A stretch of DNA of 64,000 nucleotides from contig NZ_JACHOT010000003.1 of assembly GCF_014200015.1 (NCBI RefSeq), positions 372,001 to 436,000 of the forward strand. Direction: 5' to 3'. A program made the position numbers and the translations under genes. Under the pieces are notes generated by a model, which was not told the DNA's origin, did no database searches, and saw only the letters and a list, made by a program, of their open reading frames with translations. This stretch comes from Aminobacter niigataensis (lineage in GTDB: Bacteria > Pseudomonadota > Alphaproteobacteria > Rhizobiales > Rhizobiaceae). Below are positions 55,250 through 64,000 of this stretch, in pieces. Position 1 is the first letter of the stretch; each line of letters opens with the position of its first letter.

Positions 55250-56458
55250 CTAGAAGCCCGAGGTCGATTTTTCGATCTGCGTGAGCTTGCCCTTGTCGAT
55301 GCGGAAGAACGGCATGGCGCGTTCGCCCGCACCATCCTGGCGGAAGCGGAAGACGCCGGTCGAGCCGCGAAAGCCGGTGGGGTTTTCGATCACCTTCCTG
55401 GTGAAGCCCTTCGGCCCCATGGCACTGGCGATGCCGGCGGCAAGCGCCACCGTGTCGTAGCCATAGGCGACATTGACGTCGGGCTCGTAGTTGTAGGTCT
55501 TGCGGAAACGCTCGGCGATCGGCCCAATCTCGGCGCTGTCGAGCGTGGCGATGTAGGCGCCCTGCAAGACCGGATCGTCGATGCCGTGCTCGAGCCAGCG
55601 ATTGGAGCCGACCAGCGTGACGTTCTTGCCGAGCACGCCCCTGGCCTTCAGCGCCGAGACCAGCGGCGCCGGGTTGGCGCCGCCACTGGCGATGACGACC
55701 GCCTGCGGATCGCTGACCAGCGCCATCATGTCGGCCACCGCCTTTTCCGAACCGCCCGGGCCGAAAGGCAGCGCCACGGCAAGCGAGGCGCCGTAGATCG
55801 AGAGGCTGTTGGCGACGCGCTTTTCGACCGCCTTGCCGGCCTCGCCCTCGGCCATGAACAGCACGAACTTGCGCGGACCCTTGGCGGCGATGGCGGCAGC
55901 GCCGGCGGCGGCACTGTCGGCTTCGTTGAGCCTGACCGAATAGACACCGGGCGCACCGGCATAATTGTCGGCAAGGGCCAGCACCAGCGGCCGGTTGGCA
56001 CCCGAGATCGCCGCCAGTTGCCGCACGGCGCCTTGTTCGGAAGGGCCGATGACCAGCTTGGCGCCCGAGGCCAACGCACCCGTGGTCAGCGTGCGCGCCC
56101 GGCCGTCATTGCCGCCGGTGTCCTCGACATTGAGCGTGATGAGATCGTTGCCGAGGTCGGCCATGGCCAGCGCTGCCGCGTCGCGCATCTTGCGGCCGCG
56201 GTCGCCGGCGGCTCCACCGGCGGAGAGGGGCAAGAGCATCGCCACCTTGACCGGCCCCTTGCCCAGCGTTTCTCCGGCCTTGGCCGGGCCTGCCTTCGCG
56301 GCAGCTGCAGGCGCGGACGCGGCACTGCCGTCGGCAGCGGTGCCCAGCACGTCCTCGCTGCCGGTGCCAGACTGGCAGGCGCTAAGACCGAGCGGCAGCG
56401 TCAAGGCGAGAGCCAGCAATGCGGCATGCCGCAAGAAGCGCTGTCGGGATACCGTCAT
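55250..56458 (-). CDS. Penicillin-binding protein activator-like lipoprotein (LpoA/periplasmic-binding fold)
   Basis: A 402-residue lipoprotein. The lipobox is GLSAC within the first 30 residues. A low-complexity Ala/Gly/Lys linker (AASAPAAAAKAGPAKAGETLGKG) is followed by a type I periplasmic-binding fold (VKVAMLLPLSAGGAAGDRGRKMRDAAALAMADLG, then LVIGPSEQGAVRQLAAISGANRP). This layout is annotated in alphaproteobacteria as PBP activator, by analogy to LpoA. Two ATG codons (56461, 56458) follow GGGAGGA; the second has better spacing. A role in activating peptidoglycan synthases is inferred from the family only. Confidence 0.85.
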   Translation of the reverse strand: MTVSRQRFLRHAALLALALTLPLGLSACQSGTGSEDVLGTAADGSAASAPAAAAKAGPAKAGETLGKGPVKVAMLLPLSAGGAAGDRGRKMRDAAALAMADLGNDLITLNVEDTGGNDGRARTLTTGALASGAKLVIGPSEQGAVRQLAAISGANRPLVLALADNYAGAPGVYSVRLNEADSAAAGAAAIAAKGPRKFVLFMAEGEAGKAVEKRVANSLSIYGASLAVALPFGPGGSEKAVADMMALVSDPQAVVIASGGANPAPLVSALKARGVLGKNVTLVGSNRWLEHGIDDPVLQGAYIATLDSAEIGPIAERFRKTYNYEPDVNVAYGYDTVALAAGIASAMGPKGFTRKVIENPTGFRGSTGVFRFRQDGAGERAMPFFRIDKGKLTQIEKSTSGF

Positions 56459-56578
56459 CATTCCTCCCTGGCGCATGACCCCGATTTTCGGCAGGGCCCC
56501 GTGCGCAGATTCAAGGCGCCGCAGCGTCCGCGCGCCCAATGGGACACGTGGCGCAGCAAGGCACCCCCGCATGCAGAA

Positions 56579-57316
56579 CTAGCCGCCAAACAGCTTGGCG
56601 CGCAAGCTGCGGATGTGACGCGCCTGAGCCGCCGGCCGGTATTCGGCGCAGCGCATGTAGCGCGGCCCCGGTACGAAGGAGCGCCTGACGCAGACGCCCT
56701 TGGGTGCCGCCGACCCGGTGGCCGTGACTTCGCCAAGGCCGGCCACGGCTGCGAAACCGAACGTCGCCTCGGGCACCGTACCGGTCACCGTGTGCCCATC
56801 GCGTTGCAGGATCGCCCGCGCCCTCAGGCAATAGCGCACCGAAAGCGCGGAAAACCGCGTCTCGGCATGGCCTGCGCGGTATTTCATGACAGTCGTGCAG
56901 AGGTCGCCGCCGCCAAGCCGGAACGCGGCGGCGAGGTAGCGCACGCCAAGGGCGATGTTAGTGCGCGGGTCGGCCAGCTCGGCGAGCGTGCCGCGAAAAC
57001 CCATCAGCCGGGCGGTGGCCGGCATCACCTGCATCAGCCCTATCTCGCCGTCGCCGCCGCGCGCCTCGGGATCGAAAAAGCTCTCGATCTCCATTACCGC
57101 AAGGGCGAACTCGGCCGGCAGGTCCCTGGCCGTGGCTTCGCAGGCGGCAAATGCACGGAAGGCTTCCCTGCCGGCATCGGCGCCCGGATCGGCGCATTGC
57201 GCCGGCGCCGCGACATGATCGGCCTGCGGCAGCCTGAACTCGGGAACGGCGGCGGAAGCCGCGGTCGCCGCCAAGGCCAGGCAGCCAAGAGCCGCGGCAG
57301 CGAAGCGCCGTCCCAT
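56579..57316 (-). CDS. Lytic transglycosylase-type periplasmic protein (SLT domain)
   Basis: A 245-residue secreted protein with signal MGRRFAAAALGCLALAATAASA. The SLT core has the catalytic Glu in MEIESFFDPEARGG, then GEIGLMQVMPATARLMGF and NIALGVRYLAAAFRL, the E-S / GLMQ / AT / N pattern of the Slt-type fold. It would cleave peptidoglycan glycan strands. The ATG at 57316 fits the signal peptide best; an in-frame GTG at 57364 would add 16 codons. No ribosome site is convincing at either, so the start is uncertain. The C-terminal tail has unpaired Cys (CVRRSF, RCAEYRP). Confidence 0.82.
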   Translation of the reverse strand: MGRRFAAAALGCLALAATAASAAVPEFRLPQADHVAAPAQCADPGADAGREAFRAFAACEATARDLPAEFALAVMEIESFFDPEARGGDGEIGLMQVMPATARLMGFRGTLAELADPRTNIALGVRYLAAAFRLGGGDLCTTVMKYRAGHAETRFSALSVRYCLRARAILQRDGHTVTGTVPEATFGFAAVAGLGEVTATGSAAPKGVCVRRSFVPGPRYMRCAEYRPAAQARHIRSLRAKLFGG

Positions 57317-57389
57317 CGCGCTGGGCCGGGGCCCATCGGGCGGCATCGCCACGGCGAAGGCCACAGGAGAACTCGTACCCTCTGCCCGG

Positions 57390-57764
57390 CTAGTTCATGT
57401 ACTCGACCATGCGGCTGTGGAAGCACTCGCATTTGTTGAGGTAGTCTTCGTCGCGGTAGTTGGTCTTGAGATAGCCGTAGGCCTTGCCGCAGGCGACCTT
57501 GGCTTCGGAGGCCCAGACGAAGACCGGGCGCTTGGAATCGATCCACTGCGAGCTGTTCGCCGCCGCAACCGCTTCGTCCATCAAGCGCACGACCTCAGTG
57601 CGGAGCTCGCCGACATTCTCGTTCAGCGCGAGGCTGGACGTGCCGGCCATGCTGCAATAGCTGACCGTGGGCATGTCGATCAGGTCGGCTGCCGCCGCCT
57701 GGCCGGCGAAGGCTGCCAGGCAAAGGCCGGCAAAGGCCGACCGAATCTTCCAGTTGAAAGCCAT
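57390..57764 (-). CDS. Small secreted cysteine-containing protein, unknown function
   Basis: A 124-residue protein with signal peptide (FAGLCLAAFAGQAAA, cleavage before ADLIDM). The mature part starts DLIDMPTVSYCSMAGTSSLALNENVG. It has four cysteines in the pattern C...C...C-x-C (SYCSM, VACGKAYGY, NKCECFHSRM), probably making disulfides in the periplasm. ATG at 57764 follows AGGAGAGG. I do not recognise a family. It sits between the SLT gene and a second unknown gene near the adhesin. Confidence 0.7.
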   Translation of the reverse strand: MAFNWKIRSAFAGLCLAAFAGQAAAADLIDMPTVSYCSMAGTSSLALNENVGELRTEVVRLMDEAVAAANSSQWIDSKRPVFVWASEAKVACGKAYGYLKTNYRDEDYLNKCECFHSRMVEYMN

Positions 57765-57846
57765 GAGAAGTCCCCTCTCCTGCCGGCGTTGCCGGCTGTC
57801 ACCCATTCACGTCCCCGCCCGGAAAAGACCAGGCGTATTCAAAACC

Positions 57847-58254
57847 TCAAAGCGTGCCGTGCCCGGACGAGCCATCTTCCTCAAAAAGGATGGTGAACGG
57901 CACCATGGCGACGGCGGTGTCCCCGGCCATCTCGGCAACAACAACGTCGACCGGCGCCGAACCCGCAAGATCGGCCGCGGGCGCCAGCAGATGCGGGATC
58001 AGGTCGGAGATCTCGATGACTTCGCCGAACAGGGCGTCGGCGAAGATCTCGCCGAGCGCTGCATGATCGGTTGCCGGCACCGGAGCCGGCGCGAGGGTTG
58101 GGCCGCTGTCGGGCAACAAATCTGACCCATCCGCAACCCAAGGCGATGCCAACCCCAAATCGACCGCCAGGTGTACAGCGGCCTGCAACGGGTTCGACTC
58201 CGCCGGAAGATCGGCGGAGTCCTGATTGAGTCGTGGAGTAATCGATCTGACCAT
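57847..58254 (-). CDS. Acidic protein of unknown function beside the adhesin gene
   Basis: A 135-residue protein, strongly acidic in its second half (GEIFADALFGEVIEISDLIPHLL, then AEMAGDTAVAMVPFTILFEEDG). It has no signal peptide and no recognised domain. It begins 10 bp after the stop of the giant adhesin, same strand, so is likely co-transcribed with it. A Pro/Ala stretch (GPTLAPAPVPATDHA) separates two blocks. Could be an accessory factor of the adhesin or its secretion, but that is only by position. Confidence 0.6.
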   Translation of the reverse strand: MVRSITPRLNQDSADLPAESNPLQAAVHLAVDLGLASPWVADGSDLLPDSGPTLAPAPVPATDHAALGEIFADALFGEVIEISDLIPHLLAPAADLAGSAPVDVVVAEMAGDTAVAMVPFTILFEEDGSSGHGTL

Positions 58255-58264
58255 TGCTACTCAA

Positions 58265-61200
58265 TCAAGGAACCACAGGAGGTGTATGCTCCTCACCGTC
58301 GAACAGCACCCTAATTGAACTGCTCGCCGGATCATAGTTCTGAAGCGTCGCGACGGTCACGAAGTTGTTGCCGCCGCCGTCAACGTCGACCTGCAGGTCG
58401 GCGTTCGATCCGGAACCGACAACCCTGACATATTCGGCAACATTGCTGTTCGGTCCGAAATTGCTATCCAGCAGCGCCGACAGGTCGATCTTGTCGCCCT
58501 CGGAAGCATCGTAGTCGGTGATCAGGTCGGGCGCGTCGAGGTGTTCGATCACAAACAGATCGGCGCCATCGCCACCGGTCAGCGTGTTGAGCCCCTTCCC
58601 GCCAATGAGTACGTCGTTGCCACCCAGCGCGACCAAGATGTCGTCGCCATCGCCACCGATCAGGATTTCTCCGCTGTTCGTGCCGGTGATGGTCGAACCG
58701 GACACTCCGGTAACCGTCACCGATGCCGTGTCCGGCGTGGCCCCGTCGGTCGCGGTGTAGGTGAACGAGCCCGAGGCGAATGGAGAAGCTGTACCGCTGA
58801 TCACGACATTGTCGAAATCGATGTCAGCGAATTCGTTGGCGTTGTTCTTTGACGTCATCAAGCCGCCGAGATCCAACGTATGGCTGCCGGCAGACAGATT
58901 GATGGTGGCGGTGAATGTCTGCCAGCCTGTGTCACCGGCCGTTGACCCGTTATCCCCTTCCAACTCGTGAATGATGCCGCCCACGCCCAGGGCCGTGCCG
59001 TCGATCCGGGCAAGGACGCGCGCGTCGTCGTTGTTGTCGGTCTGGCCGCTCAACTGGAGACGATAGTCGAAGGTCAGCACGATGGTGGCAGCCTGGACGA
59101 GATTGAACGTCCTGCTGAATGCACCGTTCATATTCGTGCGATTGTCGTTTGTCCCTCCTCCGAGATCAATGTGCAGAGCACCCGCATTTCCATTGCCGGT
59201 TGAGGCACGGACACCGCTCGCATCATTTCCGGTACCGCCGAAGACCTGGTCAGAATAAACAAACCCTCCCAGGTCGGAACCATTTGCGCTGAAGTTGGCC
59301 GAAAAGCCAATTGCCACTGGATTGGTCGGATCGAAGACCGCCCCGTTGACGATCGTGCCACCGACCGGGCTTTGTACCGACGAAACGCTCAGCGGGTTGT
59401 TTCCCGGCGCATCGTTGTAGAGCAACGCCGCGTTGGGAATATGGATCGCCGAATAGTCGGTGATATTTGTCAGGACGACGTCGTTGACCGCATTGGCAAC
59501 ATCGGCAACCGCAGTCACGCTGATTGTCGTCGTCGCCACGTTGCTGTCGGCCTGACCGTCATTCACCGTCACTTCTATCTCGCGCGGTTCGGTGGACGGA
59601 TTCTCCGACGTGCTATGGAACGTGACCGCCTTGATTGCCGCCTGATAGGCGGACAGCGAGGCGTGCCCGCTTAGCGTCACGGTGATCTGGCCGGCAACCG
59701 AGGTATCGACTGCGGCCGCGATGCCGGAAGGCATGCCGCTCCAGCCCATGACATCACCAGCCTTGGCGTTGGTAAGTACGATCCTGGCCGACTCCATATA
59801 GCTGTCGTCGCCGTCGGCAATAGTCGGGCCGGCCGCTGCGATGGAGATTGGTGCACCGTTCTCGGTGTATTCGGTACTGTTGTTGGTGGACGACAGGAAC
59901 CCTTGATAGTCGACGCGGATGTTGTCGAAATAGACACCCTCACCGTCTTCTTCCAGGTCGTTGTCTGCAACCAAGCGGATGGTTGTGTTGGCAGACATGT
60001 AGGACGAAATATCAAATGTGATGGACTTGTAGTCCGCATCCGTTCCCGGTGCGAACGTATGGATCGTCTGGAAACTGCCGCCATTCGTCGAGATCTGAAC
60101 CTGAACGGTGTCGCTGGAGTTATCGAGCGATACGCGGCGGTAGTCGAATGTCAGCGTAGCCGACTGGGCACCCGTAAGGTCCACACTGCGCGCGATGTAG
60201 TCGGTTCCACCCGAGCCGGAGTCATCCCCGTCGGTCAGCCAAAGCCTGTTGTCACCCTTATCCGCCACAATCCTGATATCGCCTTCAGATGCTAGGCCGC
60301 CATCGTTAGTTTCGCTCCAACTGCCCTTCCAGCCCGATCCGCCAGCATAGCCGGTGGACGAGAAATCCTCGACTGCCGCGCCTGGGCCAAAGTCGTTGAG
60401 CGCAAGAACGGGAGCAGCGTTCGGCGGAACGACATTGACAGTCACATCGACCGAATCCTGCTTGGCGCCGCCGATGCCGGTGTTGCCGCCGTCATCGAAG
60501 GTGATCTTGACGGTGCGATCGGCTGCAGTCGGATTTGCCGAAGACGACGAGAATGACAGGTTCTGGAGGATCGTCTCCGCCAGCGGATCGGTCGCGCTGC
60601 TATTGAGCGTGATCGTCACGTTCGCCGTACCATAGCCAGTGATGGTGCCGACGGCAGTTCCGCCAATCATCACGTTGCCGGCCGACTCCGACACCGGCCC
60701 GCCGACGAAGAAGGTCAGGCCATCGCCGGCAACCATGCCCGACGTGATCTGGGCAGTAATCTTGCCGCCGGCGAAGTTGGTTGGATTGTCGGCATCGGTG
60801 ACAGTGCCGGCAGCAAGAAGCTTAACCGCTGCACCGCTGGCATCGTAGGCGATCTCGGCCGGACTGTTGGGCTGTAAATCCGGAGCCAGATTGACATCCG
60901 TCACCGTCTTGCTGAGCGTGATGTCAAGATTGGCGGTCGACGTGTCGCCGTCGCCATCGCGAACCGTGTAGTTGAACTTTTCCACATAACCGGGGGGAAC
61001 GTCGTTACCGTCGGCGGTAAGCGAATATACGTATGTGCCGCCAGCTTGCATGACCAGCTTGCCGTAGGTGCCGTTCACCACGAAGCCGCCGCCTGCTGGG
61101 TCGGTGTCCGAGTTCGTTCCCTGGAGTCCAACAACCGTCAAGCCGCCATCAGCACCAGCGTCGTCATTGGCCAGTACAGCGCCGTTGGTCGTGAGGGCCG

Positions 61201-64000
61201 ACGAATTCGACGACACGAAACGAACCATGAGCTCGAACGGATTGCTGGCGCCTTCATTCGTGAATATCTCAGTGACAGGACTGCCCGATCCCTTGACGAG
61301 GCCGAGTACGTCGAGCGTGTAGTTTTGACCAGCGATTATCACCGTACTCGTCGTCGACGTAATCTTGATGACGTCGCGTGAATCGACACCGTCATTTGGA
61401 TTGTCGTTTCCGTCGTTCGGCGTCTCGTCATGAGTGAAGCTGACAACGATCGGCCCGACATTGACTGGCTGACCGTTTACGATCGCCGTAAACGACACGC
61501 TGAGCTTGGTCGTGCTCAGGGTCGAACCATCGATAGGATTGTTGAAGTGCGTAAACGTGCCCAGCGAGAAGGTATTGTTGGTGACCAGATTGTTGAGGTT
61601 GGCCTGCGGCGCATCGACAAAGCCGTAGCCGGAGTCGGTGGCGTTGCTGCCCGTGCCGCCCCAGCGGATTTCATCGATCGCGACATCACCATCCCTGTCG
61701 ATCTGGGTGGGCTCGCCGCCATTGGTAAGCACGCTTGTGGTCCAGCTGGCGACGATGTTCTGCACACCCAGCTGATCGATAACGATGTTGAGCGCGCCCG
61801 TGTCGTTCTGCGCCACCAGTACGTCGTCGATCACGGCGATGGAGGCGTTGAGCGGTACCTTGGTATCGCCCGCCGGACCGCCGCTGTCGGTGACCGTCAC
61901 ATAACCATTCAGGTTGATTGTTATCGCGTCCTCGGTGGACGGCGCATGGACCGGATGATCCACGGGACCGTTGAGCGTGAAGGTGTACTCACCTGACGTC
62001 GGATTGAGCGTAATGGTGAAGATCTTGCTGTCGGTGACGGCTTCATAACCGGCGAGGCCGCCTTTGTTGACGTAGCCGACGAGGTCACCGTTGCCATCAA
62101 TTGCAAACAACACCGGCGCGCCGCCCGACTTCAGTGCACCGTTGGATACGGTTTGCACCGCAGGATTGTTCGCGAACTCCTGGAACGCGAAGGTCAGGGT
62201 TCCTTCGTCGCCGCCGGTAATGAGGCTGCTGAAGTTGCCGCCAGCGACATTGGTCGTATTGCCAAGGTTTCCTGGCTCATCGAGGTCAAGTCCCGGGACC
62301 AAAGCAGCAAAATCGTCGATGCCGCCCGACAGACCATGCTCTTCCTCGACGACGCCGGAGAGTCCGTCAGGATTGATCACCAGCGGCTTGTTGACGTCTA
62401 TGACCGAGATGGTGTGCGCATCGGAATCCGTATCCCCGTCGCCATCGACCACCTTGATGGTGAAGGTCACATCCTTGCTGCCGGTCACCTGGTTGGCGAG
62501 GAACGTCCACGTACCCACGCCATTCACCGGCGCCTGCAGCGACAACTTGCCATAGGCAGTGTCGATAGACTGTCCGTAGCTGACCTGGACCGTATGGGAT
62601 GTCCCGTCATCGTAGCTGATCGTCAGCTTGTCAGGCACCACGCCATCAGCACCGGGCTGCATGGTCCAATTGCCGCCGACTGACGTCCCTTCGTCGACCG
62701 TGCTCGAAGTCGGGCTGCCATTGTCGTCGCCGCCGATCGTCACCATAGGCACGTCGTCGACGATGGACATGTTGATCTCGCCGGTCACTGTGTCGCCGGT
62801 GGCGTCCGTCACAGAGATCGGGATCGTGTCGGTCACCGGGGCGCCCGCACCCTGACCCGTGTGAGTCTGCGGCGACGTCAGCGCATAGCTGTAGCTCACC
62901 ACCCCAGTGGCGGCATTGTAGCCGGTGATCGTCAGCGAGCCCTCGCCCGTGTTGACTGGAGCGATGCCGCTGAAGTTGTTGGCAGCGGCAGCAGCCTCGA
63001 TAACCGCCGACGTTACCGTCGTTCCCGTCGCACCGCCAACCGTCAGCGTGAAGGCTTCGCCATTCGCAGTGACGGTGAAGGTGCCCGTCGCATCCGTCTC
63101 GCGGGCCGTAGAAGCCTGCGTGCCGCCGACGAGACCGTCTTCATAGACGGTCCCAGTATCTCCGGTGATCACCGGCACATGCGCATCCGCGTTCACCTGA
63201 ATCGTCAGCGTCGTCACCGACACGTCGCCGTCGTCATCGGTGACCTCGTAGGTGAAAACGTCCTGCAGGAACTGCCCAGGAGCCAATGTCGCGAACGCCG
63301 CCTTGGTGTAATCGGGCGTGTAGGTGTAGACGCCGTCAGCGCCCATCACCAGCGTGCCGTAGGCGCCGGCTACGCCAGCTCCGCCGACATTGGCATTGGC
63401 GATGTTGCCAGAAGCCGTCTGGTTGCCAGCCGCAACACCCGTCACCGGACCGGCAATCGACGCACCGTCAGCGCCGAGCGGGTCGGCAACGTCTCCGCCA
63501 GCTTGGCCAAGTACCGCACTCCCCGCGACCGAGGCCGCACCTTCAACCATCGCACGCACATCAGCCGCAGCCGTCGGAACATCGTCGTTGAATTTGATCG
63601 TCAACGTGCCGGTGTCGGTGTCGGTGGTCGACGTGTTGGCGTCGGAGTCACCCACGGTGTAGTCGAGCGCTGTAAAGGCGTTTGCTTCGTCGCCGCCGGC
63701 GGCGTGCAGGACGTTGTCGAGCAGCGTCAGCTTGTAGGCGCCGGTCGCCGTGTCGGTGATCTGAATGGTGAACAGTTCACCGCGCGGTCCAGTAGCAGTC
63801 AGCGTCTTCGACGTGTCATCCCAGCTATAAATGACCTGCTCCTGACCAACTGTACCATACTTGGTATCCAGGTCGGCAAAGCTGAACACCAGCGCGCCAT
63901 CGCCGCCGCTGCCCTCAAGCTTGCCAAGGAAGATCGCCTCGCTCGGATCACCCGGGTCCACTTCTCCCACATTCGCGTCGATATCTCCGACTGAACCAGG
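58265..64000 (-). CDS. Giant VCBS/RTX adhesin, C-terminal part (runs off window end)
   Basis: More than 1,900 residues, with the N-terminus beyond the window. Tandem VCBS/Ig-like and cadherin-like domains contain recurring patterns such as YGTLVMGADGVYTYTPD...DVFTYEVTDDDGDVS and YGKLVMQAGGTYVYSLT...FNYTVRDGDGDTS. The C-terminal end has RTX calcium-binding repeats (GEILIGGDGDDILVALGGND, then GGKGLNTLTGGDGADLFVIE) and the segment LITDYDASEGDKIDLSALL typical of the type I secretion target domain. It is a probable surface or biofilm adhesin secreted by an ABC/MFP/TolC system not in the window. Followed by an acidic unknown gene. The retention module, if any, would be at the unseen N-terminus. Confidence 0.92.
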   Translation of the reverse strand, partial: PGSVGDIDANVGEVDPGDPSEAIFLGKLEGSGGDGALVFSFADLDTKYGTVGQEQVIYSWDDTSKTLTATGPRGELFTIQITDTATGAYKLTLLDNVLHAAGGDEANAFTALDYTVGDSDANTSTTDTDTGTLTIKFNDDVPTAAADVRAMVEGAASVAGSAVLGQAGGDVADPLGADGASIAGPVTGVAAGNQTASGNIANANVGGAGVAGAYGTLVMGADGVYTYTPDYTKAAFATLAPGQFLQDVFTYEVTDDDGDVSVTTLTIQVNADAHVPVITGDTGTVYEDGLVGGTQASTARETDATGTFTVTANGEAFTLTVGGATGTTVTSAVIEAAAAANNFSGIAPVNTGEGSLTITGYNAATGVVSYSYALTSPQTHTGQGAGAPVTDTIPISVTDATGDTVTGEINMSIVDDVPMVTIGGDDNGSPTSSTVDEGTSVGGNWTMQPGADGVVPDKLTISYDDGTSHTVQVSYGQSIDTAYGKLSLQAPVNGVGTWTFLANQVTGSKDVTFTIKVVDGDGDTDSDAHTISVIDVNKPLVINPDGLSGVVEEEHGLSGGIDDFAALVPGLDLDEPGNLGNTTNVAGGNFSSLITGGDEGTLTFAFQEFANNPAVQTVSNGALKSGGAPVLFAIDGNGDLVGYVNKGGLAGYEAVTDSKIFTITLNPTSGEYTFTLNGPVDHPVHAPSTEDAITINLNGYVTVTDSGGPAGDTKVPLNASIAVIDDVLVAQNDTGALNIVIDQLGVQNIVASWTTSVLTNGGEPTQIDRDGDVAIDEIRWGGTGSNATDSGYGFVDAPQANLNNLVTNNTFSLGTFTHFNNPIDGSTLSTTKLSVSFTAIVNGQPVNVGPIVVSFTHDETPNDGNDNPNDGVDSRDVIKITSTTSTVIIAGQNYTLDVLGLVKGSGSPVTEIFTNEGASNPFELMVRFVSSNSSALTTNGAVLANDDAGADGGLTVVGLQGTNSDTDPAGGGFVVNGTYGKLVMQAGGTYVYSLTADGNDVPPGYVEKFNYTVRDGDGDTSTANLDITLSKTVTDVNLAPDLQPNSPAEIAYDASGAAVKLLAAGTVTDADNPTNFAGGKITAQITSGMVAGDGLTFFVGGPVSESAGNVMIGGTAVGTITGYGTANVTITLNSSATDPLAETILQNLSFSSSSANPTAADRTVKITFDDGGNTGIGGAKQDSVDVTVNVVPPNAAPVLALNDFGPGAAVEDFSSTGYAGGSGWKGSWSETNDGGLASEGDIRIVADKGDNRLWLTDGDDSGSGGTDYIARSVDLTGAQSATLTFDYRRVSLDNSSDTVQVQISTNGGSFQTIHTFAPGTDADYKSITFDISSYMSANTTIRLVADNDLEEDGEGVYFDNIRVDYQGFLSSTNNSTEYTENGAPISIAAAGPTIADGDDSYMESARIVLTNAKAGDVMGWSGMPSGIAAAVDTSVAGQITVTLSGHASLSAYQAAIKAVTFHSTSENPSTEPREIEVTVNDGQADSNVATTTISVTAVADVANAVNDVVLTNITDYSAIHIPNAALLYNDAPGNNPLSVSSVQSPVGGTIVNGAVFDPTNPVAIGFSANFSANGSDLGGFVYSDQVFGGTGNDASGVRASTGNGNAGALHIDLGGGTNDNRTNMNGAFSRTFNLVQAATIVLTFDYRLQLSGQTDNNDDARVLARIDGTALGVGGIIHELEGDNGSTAGDTGWQTFTATINLSAGSHTLDLGGLMTSKNNANEFADIDFDNVVISGTASPFASGSFTYTATDGATPDTASVTVTGVSGSTITGTNSGEILIGGDGDDILVALGGNDVLIGGKGLNTLTGGDGADLFVIEHLDAPDLITDYDASEGDKIDLSALLDSNFGPNSNVAEYVRVVGSGSNADLQVDVDGGGNNFVTVATLQNYDPASSSIRVLFDGEEHTPPVVP

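Overview
The window is high-GC DNA with dense coding and the gene order glnD-murJ-trpS and hrpB-actS-actR-mmcB. Together with a PcaQ-controlled protocatechuate operon and a LIV-type transporter, this points to an alphaproteobacterium of the order Hyphomicrobiales (Rhizobiales), most like Mesorhizobium, Aminobacter and relatives. This is inferred from gene content and order; no rRNA gene is present. It reads as chromosomal housekeeping DNA with catabolic clusters inserted between blocks.

Layout. 1-1075 (-) is the N-terminal part of a copper-type P-ATPase with a CueR-like promoter. 1379-8302 (+) holds glnD (nitrogen sensing), murJ (lipid II flippase), trpS, a universal stress protein and a NifU-like Fe-S protein behind an Irr-like box. 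8535-14606 has an L,D-transpeptidase, mmcB, the redox two-component pair actR/actS and the helicase hrpB. An outer-membrane protein gene (14767-15411) lies between intact hrpB and a truncated second copy of the hrpB 5' end, so it is flanked by about 210-bp direct repeats. 15952-21363 contains a small orphan protein, an unknown membrane protein, an oxidoreductase divergent from an RpiR-type regulator over a strong dyad, and ilvD. 21400-22700 is a small, lower-GC island with a lipoprotein of unknown role and a decayed phage-like gene. 22727-25278 is a reverse-transsulfuration pair.

25509-29700 has a MarR regulator and a divergent drug/metabolite exporter separated by two perfect palindromes, then the taurine importer tauABC. 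30387-35663 is an RND efflux operon with two different lipoprotein adaptors and one pump. 35682-45302 (-) combines pcaDCHGB-pobA with a five-gene LIV-type ABC transporter. With divergent pcaQ (45397) and a near-consensus PcaQ site, this forms a unit that takes up and degrades 4-hydroxybenzoate/protocatechuate toward beta-ketoadipate.

46383-52128 carries an SDR, a class III transaminase, a GntR regulator, an L-2-hydroxyglutarate oxidase-like enzyme and a semialdehyde dehydrogenase, probably for omega-amino acid catabolism. 52171-55168 is an Lrp regulator divergent from alr-dadA (alanine catabolism). 55250-58254 has a PBP-activator-like lipoprotein, a lytic transglycosylase and two small unknown proteins. 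58265 to the window end is the C-terminal part (over 1,900 residues) of a giant VCBS/RTX adhesin exported by a type I system.

No rRNA, tRNA, CRISPR array, transposase or intact prophage was seen. The least explained items are the hrpB/omp duplication, the low-GC island, the unknown membrane protein and the small gene beside the adhesin.
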